Assembly: GCA_003254925.1 (NCBI GenBank)
Contig: QANZ01020749.1
Span: 13,356 to 77,355, forward strand
DNA: 64,000 nucleotides
Direction of reading: 5' to 3'
Source of the DNA: Chamaecrista fasciculata
Taxonomy: Eukaryota > Streptophyta > Magnoliopsida > Fabales > Fabaceae
The notes under the pieces are model-generated. The model made no database searches. It saw only the letters and a program-made list of their open reading frames with translations, and was not told where the DNA came from. The translations under genes were made by a program, and so were the position numbers. Below, piece by piece: positions 47,037-57,600 of this stretch. The stretch's first letter is position 1. The number at the start of each line of letters is the position of its first letter.

Positions 47037-48390
47037 AGGAAAAATAATTTAAATATTCTTTTTTGTATGTGTGGGTCTACTTTTTTGTCCTCAAAGAAAT
47101 AGCGTTTTTTTTTACCTATTTTTAGAGTCCCTATTTTGCTGTAATTTGAAGAACGGATAAGACATGTATTTCACTTAATTATCCTTGACCTTGTGTATCA
47201 AAATCCATCTTTTGTTTTCTAAGCTCGGAATCTTGTCCATCAAAGCCCTAATCTGTTGAGCAGTACAAAAGAGATTTGTCTAATTTGCCTGCTGACCTAC
47301 AATTGTTTATTTATCATATGTGTATTCCTTCGGATTCCCTTATTCGATTGAGTTTCAGGGAGACTTCTAATATTTGCATAATTTAAACATGCCAAAAAAC
47401 TTTTGGTTTTGGTGTCCCTAACGTTATGACCCTAATATTTATTTTGTGTCAGTTATTCCCCCAACGTTTCACATTGTTGTCAATTATACTCGAACTTCAT
47501 TTTTTTTGGGTCAAAATCTTATTTTGATTTCTCAAGTTTGCTCAAAGTTTCGTTTTGGTCCCTTAGCTCAGTCTTTCATTCACCATCACCACCACTACCA
47601 CCACCACCATCGTCAGCAGCAACAGTACCACCGTCGTCAGCAGCAGCATCTCTGCCGTCGCTGAACTTTTTCGGCGAGATACACGGCGGCCCTGACGACT
47701 ACGAAATTTTCTAATCCAAGGTTTTTTGGCGCCTTACCAGTTATTTTTTTGCAAAATGGAGGCCGTCATTAAACTCAGGAGGTATAAAAAACCTTGGATT
47801 AGGAGTTTTCGTAGTCGTCGAAGTCGCTGTATATCTCGCTTAAAAGTTTGTTGGAGAAGACGGAACCTCGTCTAAAAAGCTCGACGACGGCGGCGGCGGC
47901 GGCGGTGGTGGTGAATGAATGACTTTGAGCTGAGGGACTAAAACAAAACTTTGAACAAACTTGAGGGACTAAAATATGACTTTGGCCCCAAAAAAATTGA
48001 GGTTAGGGTAGAATTGACAACAATGTAAAACATTGGGGGCATAATTGACACAACAAACATTGGGGACATAACTGAAACTAACCCCAAACTTTATTAGTAG
48101 CACCAACAAGTCTTTTACCTTTAAACATTTACGAGCAATTATGTATTCTAAATATTATCATTATGGTTTTTAAGTTTGAGGACCAAAGTGAAATTTAAGA
48201 CCAAAACAAAACTTACTCTATAGTTTAACGACCAAAATGAGATTTTGACCATAATTAAATCTGATTTGAAGTTAACCATCGCTACCAATTATCAATAACA
48301 TCGGCCCATCCGAATATGGGAATTGCCGATCAATAAAAGACGTCGCTGGGGAATGGATAAACCCTCGGGATTGTGCAGGCCTTGAATTCC
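47037..48390. other. Gene-free stretch between TSR2 and the trigger-factor-like gene
   Basis: TSR2 3' flank, a complete MITE (47391-48119), then about 270 bp of promoter for the next gene. Part of that promoter (from about 48185) is shared with the partial copy at 41.6-42.3 kb. Confidence 0.6.
47391..48119. mobile_element. Mutator-type MITE with GC-rich centre, TSD TTTAAACAT
   Basis: 729 bp. The left end GCCAAAAAACTTTTGG pairs with the right end (minus strand GGTAAAAGACTTGTTGG). Exact 9-bp flanks TTTAAACAT lie at 47382-47390 and 48120-48128. The outer arms resemble the 42920-43792 element (TTTTGGTG, CAGTTAT, ACATTG...). The inner 47570-47930 is GC-rich, with CACCAC and GGCGGC trinucleotide runs, is itself partly palindromic, and holds a 39-codon Arg-rich ORF from the ATG near 47757. 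This looks like captured or expanded sequence rather than a standard MITE core. Confidence 0.82.
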
Positions 48391-50580
48391 ATGGCGACAC
48401 TGACGACGACGACGATGATGATAACACCTGCTTCTTCCACAACTTCTCAAGTAACTATATATCTATTTCAACTCTTTCCCTTGCGATCACATTGGCTCAC
48501 TATGCTTATGCTCTATTGGTTATCTAGTTCATCTCCCTCAGATTCAGTAGAAGCCGGTGCGCTCAAGTTCTTGCAAATCCATGTAGCAGACGCGTCTATT
48601 TTCGAAATATGCAGTATGGTCTGTGTAGGAGGTTAATTATTCGATTAATGTCTCTGTAGCTCACTAGCTCTAGTGTTAGGACCTTCTTCTGTTTCAGCTT
48701 CTTATAAATCTTTTGGTTTCAGCTTCCAAGTTTCTCATCCCAGTCTGGTAGCTCTCAGAAGCTTTAATTCCCCAATTTCAGCTCTTGATTCAGGTTTCCA
48801 CTTCATCCACATTACGTCTCTGCTAATTCCGCATTTCAATTTTCACTCTATTATATTATATATGTTGCACTTTTTCTGCTTTTCTATTTCTCCTTGCATT
48901 GTATTGATATTCTCTTTTCCCCTTTTTCTGTTGTAGGTTTAGAAGCATCAATTACGGATTCAAAGGAAAACTCATCCTTCTTGAAAAATGCCGAAATCGT
49001 TGTAGAATCTGAAGATGGAAATAAATTACAAGTGAGCAAGCAAAAAATGATTTACAGTCAATTTGCAGATAACCTTGCAAGAAATAATTTCTTGTTCTTG
49101 TAAACTTCCTCTCTTTTTTTTTTTAATAAACTTCAGTGTGTTAATGATTTCCAAAATGTTTATTCTCATTTACTTCCAGGCTTCATTACTTTCTTAATAT
49201 ATGCTTCCTGGTGTTAAGATTTTCAGCCGAGTCCTCCCTGGTGGTATTTTGTTTGTTTCCATCATATATACTTCATATTGCATTTGTTCAAGCGAAAAGT
49301 TCAAAATTGAATCTGGTATTGCAGAACACATTTTTACTTGATTGATAACAATGCGATCTGCAGCCTCAAAGATTCAAAAATGTGGCTGCACTGGAATTTT
49401 GTAACACCGTAAAATAAAATATTGCCCATTTAGACTTGATGCATTCATTTGCTTGTATTCTACTGTTGTTAGACTTGATGCTTTGACACTATCTCATCTA
49501 TTGACTGCATTGGCAGCTAAGAGTGGACTTGACGGGGGATCAAACACAAAGGATATTTAACCAGGTCCTGACAAATTTAGCTCGTACTGCACCACCAATT
49601 CCTGGATTTCGTAGACAAAAGGGAGGTAACTACTGCAATGCAGCTTAAGATTCATATACAATTGGTGTATCTACCTGTTGGAGGGTTTTTCCCTTCGGCA
49701 TCCAATATGAGACTTTCAATCTGGCTTTTTTTTCTCCCCTTCTGACCTCCTGCACCAATTGGCAAATTTTAGGAAACATAATTTTATTTCAAATTGTTAT
49801 TGATTGGCATCCACTGATGTGATTTTAAGCATTAAATTTTTTATCCATCTCTTTTTTTCTGTATTCTTCGATGATTTAATACTTCATTTTCAGCTGCATA
49901 AGAACTTGTAATTCATATATACTTACTGTATTACTTTGTGCATGTGATGTGGTAACTGCCCCAGGAAAAACAACCAAGGTGCGCTACTTCCACTCAGATC
50001 ATTCTATTTGAATAACTAGTATCCGGCTTTGATAATTACTGACCACTCAGAAGTTCTCAACTCTTAAATAATGAATAACCTCTCAAACTTATTTTTTATG
50101 TTGTTGCTAATTGCCTGCAGCAACAAAAGTTATTAATAAAGGTCATAATAAAGATTATTTTGCAGTTGCATTTAAATTCCCATAAAACATCATGATATAT
50201 GTTTCTTTGTTGTGGAAGATTAGTTGTTTTGCATATCCATGTAGGTCCCACCTAGCTTCCTTCTGCAGACGCTTGGTGAAGAACGTGTTATCAAGTTTGT
50301 AATACAAGAAATACTCAATTCAACTATGGCTGATTATGTGAGAAAGGCAAGTGATTATTACCACTCCATATATGTGCCTCTCGTAGATTATAATGTAATA
50401 TTGTCATTTTTTATGAACTGATACAGTGATACTAATTATTAATGCCAGGAAAACCTAGATGTGAAGAACCGGGATATAAGAACTATTCAGACGGCAGAAG
50501 AACTTAAACAGTCATTCACGCCGGGGAATGAATTTGGCTTCAGTGTTATAATTGAGCCCCCTCAGAATTCACAAAACTGA
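48391..50580 (+). CDS. Trigger-factor-like protein, N-terminal ribosome-binding domain only, plastid type
   Basis: Exons 48698-48793, 48937-49031, 49517-49625, 49965-49978 (14 nt), 50245-50346 and 50449-50580 join in frame to about 181 residues. They match the bacterial trigger factor ribosome-binding domain: LRVDLTGDQTQRIFNQVLTNL, then APPIPGFRRQKGGKTTKVPPSF, which carries the GFR ribosome-contact loop. The PPIase and C-terminal domains are absent, as in At2g30695-type proteins. A Ser-rich leader suggests a plastid transit peptide. The first exon is a problem: ATG at 48391 and the donor CAA|GTAACT (48450) leave phase 0, but the next exon needs phase 1, so the true first junction is unresolved. 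The intron after 50346 begins GC (AAG|GCAAGT). A chaperone role at plastid ribosomes is inferred. Confidence 0.8.
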
Positions 50581-51627
50581 GATTAAATCAGGATGATTCT
50601 GCCTCACTCAATGATATTCAACTTGATGAGTCGTTCAAGAGTCATACATTTCGCAAGCAATGTTAACAGATTATTAAAATTATTTTGTTTGCTATATATT
50701 TGTACATCTTGGAATCCTTTATTTATTTTGGACATGAATAAACTTGTAATTTCATTTATGAATTCTTCGGGATCACCGACATGTAACGTGAGGTAAGTAG
50801 GTGACAGTCTATATGTATTTTCAGTTTTGTTGTATGATAGAATGGGTGTCCGTGTAACTGTTTGGAACTATTTTTTTTAAAAAAATAATCAAGTGGATTT
50901 AGTCGTGGAATGGCAGTGGCAAGAACGTCATCCATGAGTTCGCAAGATTTCATCCACTCCATGGTTGAGAGGAAATCATTACTGATATGAATGGGCTTCA
51001 TATTTGTATTAGATTATTACTTATTAGTCCCTCCTTTCCAGTTCAGCTTCAGCATTTTTGCATGTGATAGAGATCGTAACAGCTTTCCAGTTTTCCATGC
51101 AGTATGTTATCTATATGTTCGCCATATTAATAAGACAAAAGTATTAATTTTGTTTCCAATATTTCATATTTTTCATATTTTGATTAATTTTATCTTTTAA
51201 ATTCTATTTTTCAATCTAAATTAGAGTAGATTTTATTTTTCTATCAATTTTACATTATATATCATTAGGTAAGTAGATTTTGTCACTGATATTTAGCTAA
51301 AGTAAGAGCAAAAGATAAAATTGATCAAAATGTGAATTATTTAAGGGCGAAATTAATTGAAAAAAAGATTGGAGATGAAATTGACAATTAGTGTAAAATT
51401 TAGTAACCAAATTGGTACTTTTGCCTATTAATTAATCAATCAGCCATTAGAGTTGTTAGTTCTCAAGGCCAGATGCTAACTTGGAAGGATGAGAGTCAAG
51501 CATATCTATTAAACAAAATCGAATATTGTATCACACAGCGGAACAATAACAGTTAGCATGTTGATCTCTCAAGGTGTGTTTCCTATACACATAAATCTAG
51601 TAGATATTACCCTTATGGATTTCACCT
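50581..51627. other. Gene-free stretch between convergent genes
   Basis: Holds the 3' ends of the trigger-factor-like gene and of the exonuclease gene, plus a 292-bp MITE at 51134-51425. No other coding signal. Confidence 0.6.
51134..51425. mobile_element. Small Mutator-type MITE, TSD 8 of 9 (TATTAATAA/TATTAATTA)
   Basis: The left end GACAAAAGTATTAATTTTG pairs with the right end (minus strand GGCAAAAGTACCAATTTGG). Arms are A/T-rich and imperfect. The 9-bp flanks at 51125-51133 and 51426-51434 differ at one base. Confidence 0.65.
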
Positions 51628-54600
51628 CTAATCCAAGTTTCTCCACAAACGAAGAGCTCTCCCGATGATAGGATCAGCAGAAAACCCTTCAGCGTAAGCA
51701 CTGATTGCGGTTAAAAGACCCTTGAATTTGTTGCCACCGTCCTGTACTCAATTAATTTCACAATTCTAAATAAGAAACGTGTAAAATCAAGTGAGACAGA
51801 ATAACAGACTATTCAGCTACTAAAAATTCTTAATGTTGACTTTCAAAACAAGGCACATAATGAATGCACTAAATTGTTGAAAAAAAAAAAGAATGCACTA
51901 AATTACGGTATTCAATAATGAATTCTGGTCAAACATGCCTGATTATGTTTCAATGAAAGATACATATAACTATTTTGTTATAGTAGTTAACTTTTCCAAA
52001 ATTTAAAATAAATATCAGCAAATGTTTTACTTCTTCAAGTGGCCAATCCCCACCCTTCACAAGGAGAAGGTAGAAAATATAATGGCACAGGGCGGCAATA
52101 AACTTAGAGGATTACTCAGCAAAAACTTTTACCAAACAATAAATGAAGAAACACAATAACTTTAGATTTTCTCAGGCAGTCAGGCTCGTCATTATAGCCC
52201 CAAAAGTTCCTAGCAATATAAAGGTCGAGGGCTTGGACTGGTCAGAACATGGCAAAACCTTACACAACTAGGTCTAGGAAAATTTCCATGCTATGGACGT
52301 TACAAACCTCTGGTTTCTTAAATGAGAGATCACTCGTAGCAAATGGTACCATGTAGAATGGAAGATCAGAACGCAGCAATGCCTGCATTAGTTTACAGCT
52401 ATCTTGCATAAAGATAACTTCGTAGATTACAAGAGAAAAACATATATATCAAGAAAAAGAAAAGGGGCAAAAGTAAAAATATCAGACTTGAGATGCATAC
52501 CAATTCCTTGCTCAAGAGTGCCTGATCAGCATTTGCAATCAAGGCCTAAAAGGAAAATGGTAAATCAAATCACAGTTCAATGCTCCAATAAAAAATTTAA
52601 AATTAACCAACCCCAGGTAAGAAAGCCAAATCAGCCTAGTGCCCACAAGTCTGTTTAAGATTTTTTCCTCAAGACAACAGTATCACTACTTTTCAATCTT
52701 TTAGAGATAATAAATATAAGTTTTCATAAAAACAAACCCTCTAACAGGAAATATTCCATTTGTAAACAAGTAACATCAAGAGACCTTAGTGATCAAATAG
52801 AATCAGACACTTAACCCTAGCATGTTAGCACTTGCCCATAAAGCTTATAATTGATTAAGGATACCTCTTTAATGCGTTCCTCTGCTATTTGATCAACACA
52901 TCCCAACAACCTCTCTAATGTGCCTGCACATATAAGCAATGAAATACAATCATGAGCCATCCACATAAATCACTATCCACCACCTATTATGAAGGAAATA
53001 ATTTCAATCTCGTTACTAAAGCTCAATCTTGCAAAGTGCTCTCTCAAGTACAAAATGGTTGACATATCCTAGAGAACCAGTGACAATAAATAAGGCATCT
53101 GAAATCATAGTTTATGCAATGGGAGTTTAGGTAGTAATGGACAATTGGACAAACAGTATTTCAAAATTGTGGATGAACCATAAAATTACTTGAGTGCTTT
53201 TTGCAAGATTGGCAGTCTAATGCTTCCATTTGGAATGCGCAATCATATAATTTTAAAGGGAGAAAAAGAACCAGGATCGGGAAAAAAAAACTGGCCAAAA
53301 TTTTAATTTTTGAATTTTATATATTTTCCATTTCCCATTCCTATACTTAATTAGTTAAGTGGAGAAATCAGAGACCCACTTTACTGGTTAATCAGACTTT
53401 TTGGGATGCCACTACATGCTTGAATAATATTTCTGAGAATTATTGACAAAATTCAACCCAACATTGATTTATCCTTATGTACAAGGAAAGAGAAATTGGT
53501 TAAAACTTACCAAATTTACTGATCAGTTTCACAGCATGAACATCTCCAATTCCATCAACTCCTGTAATCATAAAATGCAAAGGATTAAAACAGTGAAAAT
53601 GACTGAACAACACCTGGAGCAATGCTCATACCAAAGTTATGTGTAACAGATGGTGCAGAACAGTCAAAGACCATCTATTTATGTGATTCCCAACCAGAAG
53701 AGTTAAGTTAATAAGTGTACAATAAGAAGACGTAATCACATAATTGTTTACTCTTTTTTCCACTGAGTTATTATATATAGCATTTCTATCTTAGATGTTT
53801 TAATATGTTGACTCAGCCGTGATAACTTGTAACTAAAAACTACAAGATCATAATGTTTTCCCTTATTTTCTTACCTTTGCAAAAGTAGGATACTGATCTA
53901 TGTATAACCTTTTTAAGTTTACAAGTGACTAATAAGATATGTAGTATAAGCCCAGGTTTTTATAAGCAAATGATCTTTGACATAGTGGAGCAAAAATAAC
54001 CTGGAATATTGTCAGATCTGTCACCAGAAAGTGCAACCATATCAGCAAACTGAGAAGGCTTCAGATCTCCATATCTTTTTGCAAACTCCTCAACTCCAAA
54101 GGAAACCATCCTGTTCAAATTAGAAAGAGAAGATGAAGGGGGCAGAGAGGAAAACTAAGGAATTACCGTCAAAGAACATAAGATTAAACCATCACTTTAA
54201 ATAGAAACAGCAATAGATCCCAAATTTGTTTACAAGTATAGACTACCAAAATTTTTTGACTTGATTTACAAGGAAGTAGATGACTGAATAATATCTAGCA
54301 TCAGTATTTAGTATTGCTGGGCCCGGAGGCACAGCTGAATTTAAGACTTAAAAAAGAAACCAGGAATTCGACCTACAACAATTGGGCTGAGCGGCTGGCT
54401 GTGGATGAGATGTAGGTGTACAGAGGGAAAGGTAAAGGTAGGATAGACAATACGGAGAAAGTGGGAAACCTGGGCATTACAGATTCGGACATCTTGGTGG
54501 AGGAGTAGGCAAGCTGCTGTGAGGGAATTAAGGAATTATTTGGGGAACCTTTGGGAGAGTCCTGTCCTCTCAAATGCTAGTCTATGTTACTTTTCTGTCT

Positions 54601-57600
54601 TAGTTTCTATTCCTTTGCTTATATTGCCTCAGTTGCTGTTCTGTAATTGCTGGTTTGTACTGCTTCTCTTACTTGAATGAATTAAGGGGCTGTTTTCTAG
54701 TCTCTAGAATTATTCAGACAAGGGAATCCTATCAAGAATATTTCAATTCTACAAGCTTTGCACAGAATAAATTCACGCAGCATTCAAGAAGTTTAAAAAA
54801 TTTTCAGTTGCTCTTTTTCCTTCTTGTCAGCCAAAAGTTGTCCCCTTCTCCCACCCACATCAAACTTTACTTCTTTTTTTTAATTTCAAAGCTAGAAAAA
54901 AATTTTGACCCTTTTTTATTTTTTTAATATCAATGAATATTATATCTTTTTTTTCTCAAGTGATTGAAGAAGTTGATCTAATGACTATTATAGACTATTA
55001 TATGATATACAACTTAATTTATAAATAATGATATTATTTAATGAAGTTACATATATAAATGTAATTTTTAATTATTTTCATCTTAAACTATTTATTCAAT
55101 TTTAATAAACTATATTTCAATATACCATGGTAGATAATGTAAAACAGTAATAGATTGAAACCCCCCCACCCCAACACACACACAGTACATATGAATGTAA
55201 TACTAACGATTTGACCATAGCCTAACCATATATTCAGAGCCAATTAGTAAAATAATTGATAAAACCAGTTCGTTGTATTATTTCACTATTTTGATGCCAT
55301 GATTCGAGTGTTATTAAATCTTGCACTGACACAGTAGATAGGACATGACATAAAAGGCTCAGATTTTGTATGGTACTAACTGATCACCACGTGGAGCAAT
55401 TCTAAGGAGTCGTAATGAAGGAGATAGAATCTGGAAAAAGTCTTTGTCTGGAGAGACAACCCGCACCTGTCATTGGTTCAAGGATGAGTAATATCATGCA
55501 GGACATTTATATTGATAAAATAGTAAAATCAAGCTACTTTGAAGCATCAGTGCAAGGAAACTCCACTATAACTGGTTCCTTGGCTATAAAAGATGACAAT
55601 AATAGTTTACCACTAAGAACTGTTTGCCCTTCCAAGAGCAAGAAACCCTCAAACATACAATTGGATGATTGCAGAAACTGCTTAAATTGAAAATCTAAGT
55701 GAATTTAAACCTTCTTTTAAAATCCAGTCTTCTATCTGCAGTCTTATGATTTAAGTAACAAAGTACTTCAAATATACTGGAAAACAATGTATATAACTCC
55801 CCTTATTGCCCAAAAAATGACAATATTAAAATTTGTGACCAATCAGCCCAAGTTGTGGAGGAAACACTTAAGATAAACAAAGAGAAACGTTGGAGGAAAG
55901 AGAGAAAGAGCATGTAGAGCATCTTGATGGAACTGAAATGATCATCACACATGAATTAAATAAGTAAAAAATTGAAGGTTACTAAATTTCTGGTTTTCTT
56001 AAGATCAATCCCACATAATTCAACAATAATATTAACAAGCAATTATTGGCTTTAACACTCAACACAAGTCAACAGAATAGGTTCTCGCCAAAAATATGAA
56101 TGCATACTTAGTGTCCCCAAAAGTGCATCAGCGTAAGGGACTGTACACAGCCATTCACTGTATTTCCAAATTATTAAGATTACCTTGTAACCAGCATCAA
56201 CACTCCTTAAAGCCAATGTTCCAATCACATCATCAGCTTCTACACCTGGTACCTGTCTCAGTGCTTGTTCAAATCAATTAAAGTACACCATGAATATCCA
56301 AAAGAGATCTAAATCCACAACATATACTTGCCTCAATGACTTTTATGGACATAGCCTTGATGGATGCTTTAAGGTATTGAAGTCCCTGAACGATAGTATC
56401 AGGGGTCGGAGGACGATTGCTCTTGTATGAGGGGTACATATTATGGCGAAAATTCTGGCCTTTTAAAGGAAGTGTTGAAAAAAAAAATAGCATGTATATG
56501 TCAAGAACTTGTTCTGAAAATGCTTACAGTAAAACATGGTTAAATAATAAACATAAAAGTTTAATTAACCATTAAACCAAGATTGATTAAGTTCATAACA
56601 TGAACTAAAGCCTAACTTGAAATGAAGCACCACAAAGACAAAAGGACAAAAAATATGAAAGTAATAACAGATCAAGGCCATGCAAAACCACACTAAAGCT
56701 TACAATTCTAAACAAAGAATATGGTCCTCAAATGAAGCTCGATGGGAATCAGTCCCAAGAAGGCCTCAGTTGAGTTATATTAATTAGACCTCAAGATATT
56801 GATGGACTCCCAGTGATCCATACATACAAGAGAAGGAAGAAGAGGGCTCAAGAGGATCCTATGTCAAATGGGCTAGGGATTAGTGGCCCAATGGGATCTG
56901 TTTTGGGTGGGGGGGACCACAGAAAATGATGAGGCATAATGGTTTCTGAGTGCTACCTGTGAGTGTGCGTGTGGCAGCAGCTTGGAGGTATTAGAGTAGG
57001 GTTTTGAGAAGGTTTTAGACAGGGAATTGGTAAGGAATTTTGGGAGAGACTTGACCTCTCAAAAGCCAAGGTGGTTTGGGGGTTTTCTTGTTATGTTTTC
57101 AATCTTGTAATGGTGTTTTTGCATACTTGAGATGCTGTTTCTTTATCTTTTATCAATATATCAGAATATTCAGCAGCAAGTTCTATAAAATATAAATAAA
57201 AATAAATTATTCTCCAGAATCTACTAAGTGACTTTAGTATCATATTCCCCAAATAGTTGAGATCATCGTCTAAATTATAAATAATGATGACTAAAGAAAT
57301 CTTGACATAATGAATTACCAAAAACATCTCCTTACCAACCTCAAAAGGTCCATTCTAATCACCCATATATAACCACAAATGTGGCTTCATACATCCTGAC
57401 TGTAGCTAAAACTGAAAATTTAGCATACCTTTAGCTGTAAATCTTTCTTTTGATGAATTACCAGTATGACCAATAGGACTTCCTGAAATGAAAATGTTTC
57501 CTATATTAAAATTGTACCTAATTGTATCTTTATAAACCAAAACACCTAAGATATTTAAGCTGTGGGAAGAAAGGGACTTAAGCTTAAGTGTTAAACATCT

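Noticed and set aside
47446..47664. ORF with His/Gln-rich stretch
   Set aside because: Translation of CACCAC/CAGCAG runs inside a MITE; no conserved start or domain.
48373..48636. 87-residue ORF starting in the trigger-factor-like leader
   Set aside because: Reads through the probable first intron; residues after TTSQ show no similarity to a transit peptide or the family, though part may be used if the first donor lies further downstream.
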